A DNA stretch of 58,932 bases from Clostridia bacterium (GTDB lineage: Bacteria > Bacillota > Clostridia > Christensenellales > Borkfalkiaceae). The DNA is taken from positions 1 through 58,932 of the forward strand of contig CAAFVM010000032.1 in the NCBI GenBank assembly GCA_900766495.1, in the 5' to 3' direction. The translations under genes and the position numbers were made by a program. The notes under the pieces are model-generated. The model saw only the letters and a program-made list of their open reading frames with translations, did no database searches and was not told the DNA's origin. Shown here one piece after another: positions 16,991-26,077 of this stretch. How positions within the stretch are numbered: the stretch's first letter is position 1; every line of letters starts with the position of its first letter.

Positions 16991-17581
16991 TTATTCGCTT
17001 TTAACTTTAAGCATAACAAAGCCCTGTTTCGCGCCGCACAGCGGGCAGGTTTGCCAAGCCTGTTCGCCTGTTTGCTCGAAGCCGCAAGCCGAGCATTTCC
17101 ATTTAACTTTTTTATCCTTTTTATATAAAGTGCCGCTTGTGAACTGATTATATAAATCGGTAAAAAGCTTAAAATGGCAGCTTTCCACCTGAATTATTTT
17201 TTGGTAAATTTCGGCTATGTCGTCAAAGCCCTCTTCGCGCGCGGTTTTCATAAAAGCGGGATAAATCTTTTTGTATTCCAGCTTTTCGTCCTCGGCGGCA
17301 AGCGCCAGATTTTCGGCTAAATCCCACTTTTCTTTAAACGGGTAGCCCGACGAAATTTTTATGTCTTCAATAGTTTTTTTGCTTGCCTGCTGAATGCGGG
17401 TGTAAAATATGCGCGCGTGATTGAACTCGTTATAAACCACCTTATCCACAAGCTCGGCAAGCGCCTCGTAGCCCTCTTTTCTCGCGCCGTATTCGATAAA
17501 TTTATATCTGATATGCGCCTGACATTCCCCCGCGTACGACGCGGCGAGATTTGCAAAAGTTTTGCTTTTTAAAATATCCAT
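16991..17581 (-). CDS. rbr: Rubrerythrin
   Basis: A 196-residue non-heme iron peroxidase reducing hydrogen peroxide in the cytoplasm of anaerobes. The N-terminal four-helix bundle carries the diiron ligands in AGECQAHIRY, NEFNHARIF, EKLEYKK and ESCHFKLF. The C-terminal rubredoxin-like domain has CSACG and CPLCG to hold a single iron. The ATG at 17581 is taken because AGGAGG stands 8 bases upstream; the longer frame from 17611 is not supported. It partners functionally with the flavodiiron protein at 10599. It has its own terminator and probably its own promoter in the 109-base gap upstream, though I could not fix its boxes. Confidence 0.93.
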   Translation of the reverse strand: MDILKSKTFANLAASYAGECQAHIRYKFIEYGARKEGYEALAELVDKVVYNEFNHARIFYTRIQQASKKTIEDIKISSGYPFKEKWDLAENLALAAEDEKLEYKKIYPAFMKTAREEGFDDIAEIYQKIIQVESCHFKLFTDLYNQFTSGTLYKKDKKVKWKCSACGFEQTGEQAWQTCPLCGAKQGFVMLKVKSE

Positions 17582-17720
17582 AAAAAAACCTCCTACGGCG
17601 TTGATTACCATAAAGAGGCTTTTTTATACTCAATTATTATATTTTCGCGGAAAAATAACGAAAAATATCGTTAAAACAATGCAATTTTTGCCGCATTATA
17701 ACTTATGCGATTTTTTTAGT

Positions 17721-20363
17721 TTATTCGGAGCGGAGCGCTTTTACGGGGTCGCGCCGCGAAGCGCTCAGCGCGGGAACGGCGCCCGACAAAAATGTTACCA
17801 GAACGCTTACCGCAATTAAGATAAGCGCATGCACGGGCGACAGAACCGCCAGCGACTTAACCCCCGTAAGCGAATGAAGAGCCGCATTCATGGGAAAATT
17901 CAAAATTATTGCCATCAAAACGCCTACGATCCCCGAAAAAGCTCCTATTATAATCGTTTCGGCGTTGAATACGCGGGTTACGTCGCGCTTTCTTGCGCCT
18001 ATCGCGCGCAAAACGCCTATTTCTCGCGTGCGTTCCATAACCGAAACGTAGGTTATAACCGCAATCATTATTGCCGCAACCACCAAAGAAATAGCCGTAA
18101 GCGATAGCAAAATAGCCGTAATTGTATTTATAAACGTGCGCAAAACGTCTATAACCGTGCCTACAAGGTCGCTTACGTAAATTTTGTCTTCGTCGGAAAC
18201 GCCCGCCTTGTTGTTATACTCGGCTAAATATTTTTTAAGCTGAATTTTATTTTCGAACGACGAAGCGTAAAAATAAATGGAATTGGGGAGCTCGGTCCAG
18301 CCTAATTTTTTCAAAAGTTTTTCGCCCGCGGCTTCATCGGTAATTTTTTCGCCGCTTTCGCTCGTTACGTTCAAACATTCGGTTGCGCCGCCTGTAAGTT
18401 TTTCAAGCTCGGCTTTCTGCGCCTTAACCACGTTGGAATTACCCGCCTGCTCATGCACGTATTCGGCAAGTTTTTGCGTGTAACCTATGGGGTAAAAACT
18501 CATCGCGCCGGTGGTCGTGTTTTCGTTAAGGCGAAGTATGCCCGTAATTTTTAAGTCGAGCGCGTTGCCGTTACTTTTCGAGCCGCAATAACAATCGGGT
18601 AAAGTTATGCCCGCTTCTGTAAGTCGGCGAATTACCGCGTCGGCAGCGGCTATGTTGTCGCCGCCCTCGGTTACGGGGGCCTTCATCTGCTCCTCGAGCG
18701 TGCGGGTTTGCTTTTTATAATAGGAATCGCCCGAACCTTTAACGTAATACCCGTTGTTCAAAGCCAGCGTAAAAGTTCCGTATGTGCTTTCGGTAACCTT
18801 GCCGTTTTCGTCGGTTTTGGGCAAAAAGTCTTCGTATGAATACTCGTTCACCTTATACCCGTTTTCATCCTTATCGGCGGCGTTCAAATCTATTAAAAAC
18901 GCAACCAGCATCGCGTCGCTTATGCGATTGTTCTTGTCGAGAATAAGGCACAATTCGTCCTTTTCTTCGGGATATTTGCCTGCCACGAGGTCATATTGCG
19001 AAAGCATAAAATCTTTATCGCCAACAAGCTGTTTGAAATATCCGCCCGCCTGCACCTGCGGATAGGACACGGTAATCGTGCGTTCGCTATCCACTTTGTA
19101 AACCGCGCGTTTTTTAAACACGTTAAGTTTAACGCCGTAATCGAAATTAATTTCGCGCACCAAATTTTGCGGCGCGGCTTTTACGTAAGAAACGTAATCG
19201 GCGGTAATTTTGTTTTTAATTTTCGTTTTATTAAGTTCGGTGGTTAAGTGACTTACGAAAATTCCGTTTTTCTTGTTGGGGTCGGAAATGTAATTCGCGC
19301 CGTCGGTCACAATAGAAATATACGCGTCGTAATCGGTTTCGCTCGCCGTTACCGACATAGGATACGCCGACAACGCGTCGCTTTGCACTTTAACCAAAAA
19401 CACGTTAAGCCCGTTGTACAGCGCAAGTACCAACGCCAAGCCTATTATGCCTATCGAGCAGGCGACCGTGGTTAACAAAGTGCGGGCTTTTTTAGTTGCC
19501 AAATTTTTAAAACTTAAACCGAGAGCAACCTTAAAACTCATTGCCGAACGCTTTTTGTTCTTTTCTTCTTCTATGCGTTCTTTTTCGGCTTGCGCGGCTT
19601 TTTCTTTTGCCGCTTTCTTCGCTTTTTTAGGGTCGTAAGCGCCGTTAATCGACTTATAGCCCGCTTTTTGCTTTTCTTTTTCGGGGTAATACGGGTTGGA
19701 ATCGGAAACCGCTTTTCCGTCGGCAAACCGAATTATTCGAGTGGAATAATCGGCGGCGAGCTTGTCGTTATGGGTAACCATAATAACCAGCCGCTTTTCC
19801 GCAATCTTTTTTAAAAGCTCCATTATCTGCACGCCGGTTTTCGAATCGAGCGCGCCGGTTGGTTCGTCGGCAAGCACTATGTCGGGCTGATTTACAAGGG
19901 CGCGGGCTATTGCCACCCTTTGCATTTCGCCGCCCGAAAGTTCCGACGGGCGATTATACAGCCTGCCGCCCAGTCCAACCTCTTCGAGCGCGGCAACCGC
20001 TTTCTCTCTGGCGGCAACCGCTTTCTCGCCCGAAAGAGCGAGCGCAAGTTCCACGTTTTCAATAACCGTTTGATGCGCTATGAGGTTATAACTTTGAAAC
20101 ACGAAACCTATGCGCTTGTTGCGGTAATCGTCCCAGTCGGTTTCGGAAAAATCGGCGGTAGATTTGCCGTTCACCGAAATTTCACCCGACGTGTATCGGT
20201 CAAGCCCGCCCAGTACGTTCAAAAGAGTGGTTTTGCCGCACCCCGACGGACCGAGTACCGAAACGAACTCGCTCTCGCGAAAGGCGAGCGACACCCCGCC
20301 GAGCGCCGTAACGTTCGCGTTTTTGGTCGTATAAATTTTTACTACGTTTCTTATTTCAAGCAT
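17721..20363 (-). CDS. MacB/FtsX-type ABC transporter, ATPase fused to permease
   Basis: An 880-residue fusion. Residues 1-220 form the ATPase (Walker A GPSGCGKTT, signature LSGGEMQRV, Walker B IVLADEPTGALD). A lysine/glutamate-rich linker (about 225-275) follows, then one membrane segment, a ~400-residue extracellular domain, and three C-terminal FtsX-type membrane segments with VMERTREIGVLRAIGAR. Proteins of this layout extrude peptides, antibiotics or lipoproteins, or transmit force; no substrate is evident. The linker contains YKSINGAYD, encoded by an exact copy of the window-wide terminator motif. A weak GGAAAAG precedes the start. It lies 86 bases after aroK on the same strand and may share its transcript. 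Confidence 0.9.
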   Translation of the reverse strand: MLEIRNVVKIYTTKNANVTALGGVSLAFRESEFVSVLGPSGCGKTTLLNVLGGLDRYTSGEISVNGKSTADFSETDWDDYRNKRIGFVFQSYNLIAHQTVIENVELALALSGEKAVAAREKAVAALEEVGLGGRLYNRPSELSGGEMQRVAIARALVNQPDIVLADEPTGALDSKTGVQIMELLKKIAEKRLVIMVTHNDKLAADYSTRIIRFADGKAVSDSNPYYPEKEKQKAGYKSINGAYDPKKAKKAAKEKAAQAEKERIEEEKNKKRSAMSFKVALGLSFKNLATKKARTLLTTVACSIGIIGLALVLALYNGLNVFLVKVQSDALSAYPMSVTASETDYDAYISIVTDGANYISDPNKKNGIFVSHLTTELNKTKIKNKITADYVSYVKAAPQNLVREINFDYGVKLNVFKKRAVYKVDSERTITVSYPQVQAGGYFKQLVGDKDFMLSQYDLVAGKYPEEKDELCLILDKNNRISDAMLVAFLIDLNAADKDENGYKVNEYSYEDFLPKTDENGKVTESTYGTFTLALNNGYYVKGSGDSYYKKQTRTLEEQMKAPVTEGGDNIAAADAVIRRLTEAGITLPDCYCGSKSNGNALDLKITGILRLNENTTTGAMSFYPIGYTQKLAEYVHEQAGNSNVVKAQKAELEKLTGGATECLNVTSESGEKITDEAAGEKLLKKLGWTELPNSIYFYASSFENKIQLKKYLAEYNNKAGVSDEDKIYVSDLVGTVIDVLRTFINTITAILLSLTAISLVVAAIMIAVITYVSVMERTREIGVLRAIGARKRDVTRVFNAETIIIGAFSGIVGVLMAIILNFPMNAALHSLTGVKSLAVLSPVHALILIAVSVLVTFLSGAVPALSASRRDPVKALRSE
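19641..19660 (-). repeat. Terminator-loop motif inside the ABC transporter gene
   Basis: GCCGTTAATCGACTTATAGC is an exact reverse-strand copy of the recurring motif. It reads in frame as part of the charged linker (YKSING), where an insertion would be tolerated. Confidence 0.6.
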
Positions 20364-20449
20364 TTTTTCTTTTCCGATTTTATGGTTTGCACGCGTTTTT
20401 AGCGCGGTTGTTGCTATAAAAACCGCAAAACAAGCCGACGTTCGCGCGG

Positions 20450-21028
20450 TTATTTTTTCCAGTGGGTGCTTTCGGGCGCATACACTTTTTTTTCAAGCGA
20501 GCGCACAAGTTCTATGTAAAGCGCGCCCGTCTGCACGGCGAGCGGCTCGCTCAACAATCCGCGGCTTAACAAAACCTCGTCTTCGTTAATAGTTATATCG
20601 GCATAGCGTTCGTAAAGCTCGGCTCGGGCGGCATACATTTCGCTTAACGCCGCGGCTATATCTTTGCCCTCGAACAGAGGTCTGCCCGCGCTGTTTTCGG
20701 CAATCCGCTTTTCGAGTTCGGGCAACCCGCATTTTAAATAAACGCACAAGCCGTTGCTTTTCAGCGCGCTCATCGCGTTCGGATTTAAAACCGCCCCGCC
20801 GCCGGTAGCTATAATGCCGTCCTTTGTTTCGGCAAGATCGATAAGCTTTTTTTCTTCGATTGCGCGGAACAAACTTTCGCCGCCGCTTGAAAAAATTTCG
20901 CTTATTTTGCCGTATTCGTTTTCAATTTCGCGGTCTGCGTCTATAAAGCGCTTGCCTGTAAGAGCCGCGCAATATTCGCCGAAAGTGCTTTTTCCGCTTC
21001 CGCTTAATCCTATAAAAATTAAATTCAT
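20450..21028 (-). CDS. aroK: Shikimate kinase
   Basis: A 192-residue kinase phosphorylating shikimate in the aromatic amino acid pathway. P-loop GLSGSGKST lies at residues 7-15, the shikimate-binding Asp in FIDADREIE, GGGAVL forms the substrate loop, and the lid arginine region is NSAGRPLF. Its start overlaps the aroQ stop by 4 bases (ATGA), so translation is coupled. It is the last aro gene of the operon; the C-terminus is slightly longer than usual (about 170 residues). Confidence 0.95.
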   Translation of the reverse strand: MNLIFIGLSGSGKSTFGEYCAALTGKRFIDADREIENEYGKISEIFSSGGESLFRAIEEKKLIDLAETKDGIIATGGGAVLNPNAMSALKSNGLCVYLKCGLPELEKRIAENSAGRPLFEGKDIAAALSEMYAARAELYERYADITINEDEVLLSRGLLSEPLAVQTGALYIELVRSLEKKVYAPESTHWKK

Positions 21029-21450
21029 AACGTAAAACTTAAAACGGCAAGCTTATAACTGTCCGTTCCGAACCCGCTTATTACACCTTTGCATACAGGA
21101 GCTATAACGCTTTTTTTGCGAAATTCTTCGCGCGCGAAAACGTTTGATATATGCACCTCTATAGCGGGAACGGCGCTTGCCTTGATTGCGTCGCGCAGGG
21201 CTATTGAATAATGAGTGAACGCGCCCGCGTTCAACACTATGCCGCCTATTCCGCGAGCTTTTGCCGAGGTTATAAACGAACAAAGTTCGCCCTCGATGTC
21301 GCTTTGATAAAACTCGAGCTTCGCGCCGTTTTCTTCGGCAAACTTTTCAAGTTCTATATTCAAATTGTTAAGCGAGGTTTTGCCGTATATTTCGGGTTCG
21401 CGCTCGCCAAGCGTTTTTAAATTAACGCCGTTTATAACCGCTATTTTCAT
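21025..21450 (-). CDS. aroQ: 3-dehydroquinate dehydratase, type II
   Basis: A 141-residue enzyme of the dodecameric type II class converting 3-dehydroquinate to 3-dehydroshikimate. Seen are INGVNLKTLGEREPEIYG (with the catalytic Tyr), the NAGAFTHYSIALRDAI segment with the catalytic His region, VEVHISN-like IEVHISNVFAREEFRK, and ISGFGTDSY. It overlaps aroK by 4 bases and lies 139 bases after the aroA-aroE fusion, a gap holding repeat fragments. Confidence 0.95.
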   Translation of the reverse strand: MKIAVINGVNLKTLGEREPEIYGKTSLNNLNIELEKFAEENGAKLEFYQSDIEGELCSFITSAKARGIGGIVLNAGAFTHYSIALRDAIKASAVPAIEVHISNVFAREEFRKKSVIAPVCKGVISGFGTDSYKLAVLSFTL

Positions 21451-21465
21451 TTTATTGTTCCTTAT

Positions 21466-21575
21466 TTTTCTTCTTCCCCGCTTTCTTTCTTCTTCCCCGC
21501 GACAATGTATTTCTGTAATTTAGGATTGCGCCGCGAGGGCTACCGCAGGTCGCCCGCTGTTTTAACATTACAAAA
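21466..21575. repeat. Repeat fragments inside the aro operon
   Basis: TTCTTCTTCCCCGC appears twice (near 21468 and 21488), followed by CCGCGAGGGCTACC and AGGTCGCCCGC, pieces of the R4, CTCGCGGAG and R3 elements of the intergenic islands. It splits the otherwise tightly overlapped operon. Confidence 0.6.
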
Positions 21576-21589
21576 ACCGCAATAACGCG

Positions 21590-23734
21590 TCAATCGGCAA
21601 AGGCGGGTTCTTCTTTTGCAAACGACGAATACATTTGCTTTCCGCGGGCAAAATCGGGCGAATTACCGGTTAAAATTTCGTCCATAATATACGCCTGATA
21701 AAACAACATTTTTTTACCGTTTGAAATAACGTTAACGCCGCAATTTTTCGCCTCTTCCAAAAACGACGACGGCACGCCGTAGCGTATATCCGCCGCGGCA
21801 AACGCGCCTTTTAAGCACTCGTAATTAAACCCGTTTATTTCGTCGCCCGCAGTGGTTTTTATTACAACGTAATACCTTTCGCCACACAAAGCTTCGTTTG
21901 CTACAGGCATAATATTCAGTCCGTTATTTTTTGCCTCGTTACAAAAATCAACGGCTTTTTCATAAGTGCGGTTCCACAAAAACACGCCCGCGCCGTATTT
22001 TGCAAAAGCCGCGCAAACGCTTCTGCCCGCGCCGCCCGCACCTATAACCAAAACGTTTTCGTTTTTAATTTCAACGCCGCAACTTTTAAGCGCGTATAAC
22101 AGCCCATAACCGTCGGTAGAATAACTTTTTCCGTTAAACAAAAAGTTAGCCGACAAACTTAAACTTGCAATTTCAGCCGCGCTTTCGCCCGCGTTTTTCA
22201 GCGCGTTTTTAAACGGATTAGTGGCGTTTATCAACTTATAGCGGGGTTTTTCGACTTCTTTTTTAAATTTTTCTCCACTAACCGAACGCATTTCGTAAAA
22301 GAAATTTTCTTTTCCGAATTTGGTTAAATTATGTTTATGAATAACACCCGAAAACGATTTAGTTACGTTTTCGCCGAACAGACAGCAAGGGAAATTATTA
22401 AAATTTTTAAAAAAATTCGGGAACGAAACCGCCGCGTATTCGCCGCCGTAAAGTTTTCCGCCCGCAGCCGCGCTCATAAGAACGAACGCAGTCATAACCA
22501 TGCGGTGGTCGTCGGAAAAATATTCGAAATATTTATGCGGTTTTTCGGCGTAAATTATTAAATCGTCGCCGAAAATTTCGGCTTTTCCGCCCGCAAGGTT
22601 TATAAGCCGCGCGGTTTCGGTAAGCCTGTCGCATTCTTTGACGCGCAGTTCGCCCGCGTTTTTAATTTTCGCGCCGTCACCGAACGCCGCAACCACGGCA
22701 AGCAAAGGCAACTCGTCTATCACGGAAGCAATAGAAGAAAATTCGGTTTCGAAATAGCAGGGCAACCCTTTTTTTGCGGTAATATCCGAAACGGCAAACC
22801 CGCCGCAATCTTCCGTTTTTCCGCGAAAAATTTTACACCCCGCATCCGCTAAAATTTTATAAAAACCCGTGCGGGTGGCGTTTAACGGAACTTTCGGCAC
22901 GGTTATATCGCCGAGCAAAATGCCTAAGGCGATATAATAAGCGGCGGACGACGGGTCGGCGGGAACGGTAATTTCACAGCCTTTAAGCGGCGAATTTTCG
23001 TAAACTATTTTCTTGCCGCAAACCTTTAAATTTCCTCCGAAAAGCGGCAACATTTCTTCGGTATGGTTGCGGGTAAAATTTCTTTCGGTAACAACCGTTT
23101 TTTTGCCCGACGTCACGCCCGACAGAATAACCGCGCTTTTTACCTGCGCGCTGTCTACGGGCATTTCGTATTCGAATTCGGCAAGTTCGGCGGGGCGAAT
23201 AATCATAGGCAAGCCGCCGCCTTTAACGTTTTGGTTGCAAGAAATATCAGCTCCGCACTCTTTAAGCGGCGAAACAACTCTGTTCATCGGTCGGGACGAC
23301 AAAACCTCGTCACCCGTAATTTCCGCGTTCACGCCCGCCCCCGCAAGCATTCCCGCAAGCAACCGAGCCGTGGTGCCGCTGCCGTAACAATAATATGTTT
23401 TCCCGTCGGCTATTTTTTCGGCGCCCGTAATCACTATTTCGTTTTCTCTTACCGAAACGCTCGCCCCAAGCGTTTTCGCGCATTCGAGCGCGGCGAGCGT
23501 ATCGCCCGAAACAAGCGGATTTTTAATTACAGTTTTTCCGCTCGCCACAGCCCCTAAAAGCACGGCGCGCACGGTAATAGATTTATCGGGGTCGGCGGTA
23601 AAACGCCCGTACAAGTTCGCTCGAGAATAAACGCTTATACCCTCGCCCTGTTCGTTTTTCAAAACATCGGGCGCTTCCATTTTACAAGGTGCGCTTTCTT
23701 TACTATGCGCGTCCGTTTTACAAGGCGCGCTCAT
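21590..23734 (-). CDS. aroA-aroE: Fused EPSP synthase - shikimate dehydrogenase
   Basis: A 714-residue two-enzyme fusion. About residues 30-435 are 5-enolpyruvylshikimate-3-phosphate synthase: the LLAGMLAGAG region, DPSSAAYYIA, LRVKECDRL and DDHRMVM are all present. From about residue 445, with almost no linker, comes shikimate dehydrogenase: a shikimate-binding TKSFS, catalytic Lys in NPFKNAL, catalytic Asp in TDGYG, the Rossmann loop GAGGAGRSV and the NADP-binding NRT. The AroE half is divergent but keeps the key residues. The start overlaps the aroC stop by 4 bases, which fixes it at 23734; the extension to 23794 is rejected. It catalyses steps 4 and 6 of the pathway, with AroK and AroC supplied by neighbours. 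Confidence 0.92.
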   Translation of the reverse strand: MSAPCKTDAHSKESAPCKMEAPDVLKNEQGEGISVYSRANLYGRFTADPDKSITVRAVLLGAVASGKTVIKNPLVSGDTLAALECAKTLGASVSVRENEIVITGAEKIADGKTYYCYGSGTTARLLAGMLAGAGVNAEITGDEVLSSRPMNRVVSPLKECGADISCNQNVKGGGLPMIIRPAELAEFEYEMPVDSAQVKSAVILSGVTSGKKTVVTERNFTRNHTEEMLPLFGGNLKVCGKKIVYENSPLKGCEITVPADPSSAAYYIALGILLGDITVPKVPLNATRTGFYKILADAGCKIFRGKTEDCGGFAVSDITAKKGLPCYFETEFSSIASVIDELPLLAVVAAFGDGAKIKNAGELRVKECDRLTETARLINLAGGKAEIFGDDLIIYAEKPHKYFEYFSDDHRMVMTAFVLMSAAAGGKLYGGEYAAVSFPNFFKNFNNFPCCLFGENVTKSFSGVIHKHNLTKFGKENFFYEMRSVSGEKFKKEVEKPRYKLINATNPFKNALKNAGESAAEIASLSLSANFLFNGKSYSTDGYGLLYALKSCGVEIKNENVLVIGAGGAGRSVCAAFAKYGAGVFLWNRTYEKAVDFCNEAKNNGLNIMPVANEALCGERYYVVIKTTAGDEINGFNYECLKGAFAAADIRYGVPSSFLEEAKNCGVNVISNGKKMLFYQAYIMDEILTGNSPDFARGKQMYSSFAKEEPAFAD
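22223..22246 (-). repeat. Degenerate terminator-loop motif inside aroE
   Basis: GGCGTTTATCAACTTATAGC matches the motif at most positions and encodes YKLINAT. It coincides with the conserved AroE lysine segment, so it may be chance rather than an inserted copy. Confidence 0.3.
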
Positions 23735-24861
23735 TTCAACGCCTCGTTTCGAGCGATAATGTTTTGCATATTGTCGCACCCTATGCGTTCGCAAATAATT
23801 TCGGTCAGCCCCAGCGCGAGCGCGCTTTTAAGTATGGGAACGCAGGCGAATACCGACGTGACGTCACCGCGCGGGCGTGCCGCCGTTACGGTTTTCCCGC
23901 TTGAAAAGTCTACGGTTTTTACCCCCATCGGCAAGGTAGGCACGGGTTTTACGGCTACGGTAATTATAATTTCGTTTCCGTCGGTCATACCGCCGGTTAC
24001 TCCGCCGCATTCGTTGTTTTCGCTGAAAAAGTTACCCGTTTCTTCGTCCTTTTTTATTCGGCTTATATACTCGCTCCCCTTTAAATTTTCAAAGGGATTT
24101 TTACCGAAATACACGCATTTAACCGACGGGATTTTCATTAAAAGTGCGGCTATAAGCCCGTCAACGCGCTTTTCGGACACGTAACAACCAAAGCCCGCTT
24201 TAACGCCTTTTACCGCGAGAGTTACGGTGCCGCCGAGAGTATCGCCGACAGAAGCCGCCTCGTCGACCAAGCTTTTTACTTTGTTTTCGTCGCCGCTAAA
24301 AACGTAGTACGGCGGCTTTACAAGGCTTATGTTTTCATACCTCGGCGCCGCGTTTAATAAATACCCCGGCAAGCCCGAAACGCACGCGGCGATTTTTATA
24401 TTCAAAGCGGATAAAAATTGCAAAGCCGCGCCGCCGGCAACAACGTCGGCGCAGGTAGAGCGAGCCGAAGCCCCCTCCGAAACGACGCGACAATCGTCGG
24501 CGCAAAAACGATAAAGCCCGGCAAGGTCGGCATGCCCCGGGCGAACCGCGGTCACTTTTTCGCCGCCGTTTGCTTCCCTGAATATTTTTTCGCCGTTTTC
24601 GTTTAATTCGTAATAATTTTTAACGCCGTTTTCAACCAGAAACGCAAGGTTTCCGCCTGTGGTTCTTCCATTCGAAAGCCCCGCGATAAATCGCGCGCGG
24701 TTATTTTCGCTTTTCTGTCTTGAACCGCGCCCGTAAGCGCCGCTTCTTTCGGCAAGCAAGCAATTAATCTCGCCCTCGTTTATTTCAAGCCCGAACGGCA
24801 CGTTTTCAATTATTCCTACTATCGCCTCGCCGTGCGACTCGCCCGCTTTTATAAGTTTCAT
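23731..24861 (-). CDS. aroC: Chorismate synthase
   Basis: A 376-residue FMN-dependent enzyme making chorismate from EPSP, the end of the common aromatic pathway. The family landmarks GESHGEAIVGIIENVP, RSGAYGRGSRQ, RPGHADLAG, SEGASARSTCADVVAG and the late RPRGDVTSVFACVPI are visible. It overlaps the lipase gene upstream and the aroA-aroE gene downstream by 4 bases each. All key segments are present, so it should be active given reduced flavin. Confidence 0.95.
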   Translation of the reverse strand: MKLIKAGESHGEAIVGIIENVPFGLEINEGEINCLLAERSGAYGRGSRQKSENNRARFIAGLSNGRTTGGNLAFLVENGVKNYYELNENGEKIFREANGGEKVTAVRPGHADLAGLYRFCADDCRVVSEGASARSTCADVVAGGAALQFLSALNIKIAACVSGLPGYLLNAAPRYENISLVKPPYYVFSGDENKVKSLVDEAASVGDTLGGTVTLAVKGVKAGFGCYVSEKRVDGLIAALLMKIPSVKCVYFGKNPFENLKGSEYISRIKKDEETGNFFSENNECGGVTGGMTDGNEIIITVAVKPVPTLPMGVKTVDFSSGKTVTAARPRGDVTSVFACVPILKSALALGLTEIICERIGCDNMQNIIARNEALK

Positions 24862-25736
24862 TCTTTAACTTTTTCTTCTTTTTTAGTTTTTTTGCGGCGT
24901 TTTATGTTTTTTTCCGCCGAAGCTATGGCTTTTTTTATTTCGGGCATCATCTCTTTTGCAAGGTTATACCCTATATCGAACATCTCTTCAAGGTTTTTAT
25001 ACGAAGCCGAGCTGTAAGCCGAAAGGTCGGGCATAAGGTAAAAATCCGAAAATTTTTCGCCCGCCAAAGCCCTGTTGCAAACGGGAACTTTGTTTTCTTT
25101 ATACGCAGAATCGAGAGCCGGCTTGATTTTATCGTTAAACCTTACTTCTGCGCCGAGCGTTACGCCCACAACGAAATCTGCGCCCATTTGTTTTACCACG
25201 TCGGCGGGTACGTTGTTCATATACGCGCCGTCCACAAGCCGCCTGCCGTCGATTGTAACCGCCTTGAACACAGGGGGAATAGCCGCCGAAGCGCACATTG
25301 CTTGCGCAACGTTGCCCTCGCGCAGAACCACCTGCTCGCCCTTGTCTATATCAACCGCCACCGCCGCAAAAGGCAACGTAAGCTCGTCGAAATCAACGCA
25401 GCCCAGCATATTGTCGAGCAGTTTGCAAACCGTCATGCCCTGAAGCTTATACATAATAAGTCGCTGCGGGTCGGTTATTTCAAGCTCTTTTAAAAAGCTC
25501 GTCATATTAGCGGTGGAAAATCCGCGAGCATACATACCGCCCACAATCGAGCCTATGCTGCTGCCCGCCACCACGTCGAACTTGATATTTTCTTCTTCGA
25601 ACGCGCGCAAAACGCCTATTTCAGCCATGCCTTTCGCGCCGCCGCTTCCCAAAGCTATGCCGAGTTTAAGTTTTTTTTCTTCTTTTTTGTTCCCGCCTTT
25701 TCTGCGGAAAACATTCAAAAGTTTTTCAAACGCCAT
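24858..25736 (-). CDS. Patatin-like phospholipase
   Basis: A 292-residue serine lipid acyl hydrolase of the patatin/RssA type. The oxyanion loop is GSGGAKG, the nucleophile elbow GSSIGS, and the catalytic dyad Asp lies in DGAYMNN. The C-terminal tail is lysine-rich and may touch the membrane. I place the start at 25736 (AGGT upstream) because a promoter at 25819-25847 lies in front of it; longer versions back to 25916 would begin inside or before the promoter. It is the first gene of the aro operon and overlaps aroC by 4 bases. It likely hydrolyses membrane or host lipids; its link to aromatic synthesis is unclear. Confidence 0.88.
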   Translation of the reverse strand: MAFEKLLNVFRRKGGNKKEEKKLKLGIALGSGGAKGMAEIGVLRAFEEENIKFDVVAGSSIGSIVGGMYARGFSTANMTSFLKELEITDPQRLIMYKLQGMTVCKLLDNMLGCVDFDELTLPFAAVAVDIDKGEQVVLREGNVAQAMCASAAIPPVFKAVTIDGRRLVDGAYMNNVPADVVKQMGADFVVGVTLGAEVRFNDKIKPALDSAYKENKVPVCNRALAGEKFSDFYLMPDLSAYSSASYKNLEEMFDIGYNLAKEMMPEIKKAIASAEKNIKRRKKTKKEEKVKE

Positions 25737-25818
25737 TTTTTTACCTGTAAACGCAAAGCCGTTTTTGCAGCTTCGACCAAACGAGTACAAGATATACTCG
25801 CCCATATTATCTTTTTCT

Positions 25819-25847
25819 ATTTTATCACATATCGTTCGGCTCGTCAA
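25819..25847 (-). promoter_or_regulatory. Promoter of the lipase-aro operon
   Basis: On the minus strand TTGACG (25842-25847), a 17-base spacer and TAAAAT (25819-25824). It diverges from the glyS promoter about 50 bases away. Confidence 0.8.
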
Positions 25848-25899
25848 CACATATAGCCCGCTTTTATCCGCATTTTGTTTTTGCCACGCGCTATTTTTG

Positions 25900-25928
25900 T
25901 TGACAATTACGCCCAAACCGTATAAAAT
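25900..25928 (+). promoter_or_regulatory. Promoter of glyS
   Basis: TTGACA (25900-25905), a 17-base spacer and TAAAAT (25923-25928). The leader of about 145 bases shows no T-box TGGNACCGCG sequence. Confidence 0.8.
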
Positions 25929-26077
25929 AATGCTTGTACTTATAATATTTTAGGCGTTACGCCCCGCAAGGTTTTCTATCGTCCGCTATTATCGCGTTTT
26001 TTGCAGAGAATAGAGCAGATAGAAACGTTATGCGGAGAAATTGCCTTTAAGGCAAGCGTTCGTCGGGATGGTGTTAA

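Noticed and set aside
23735..23794. 20-residue extension of the AroA-AroE protein
   Set aside because: The ATG overlapping the aroC stop by 4 bases matches the other junctions in this operon.
25935..26077. T-box riboswitch before glyS
   Set aside because: glyS leaders often carry T-boxes, but the TGGNACCGCG sequence and a following terminator are absent.
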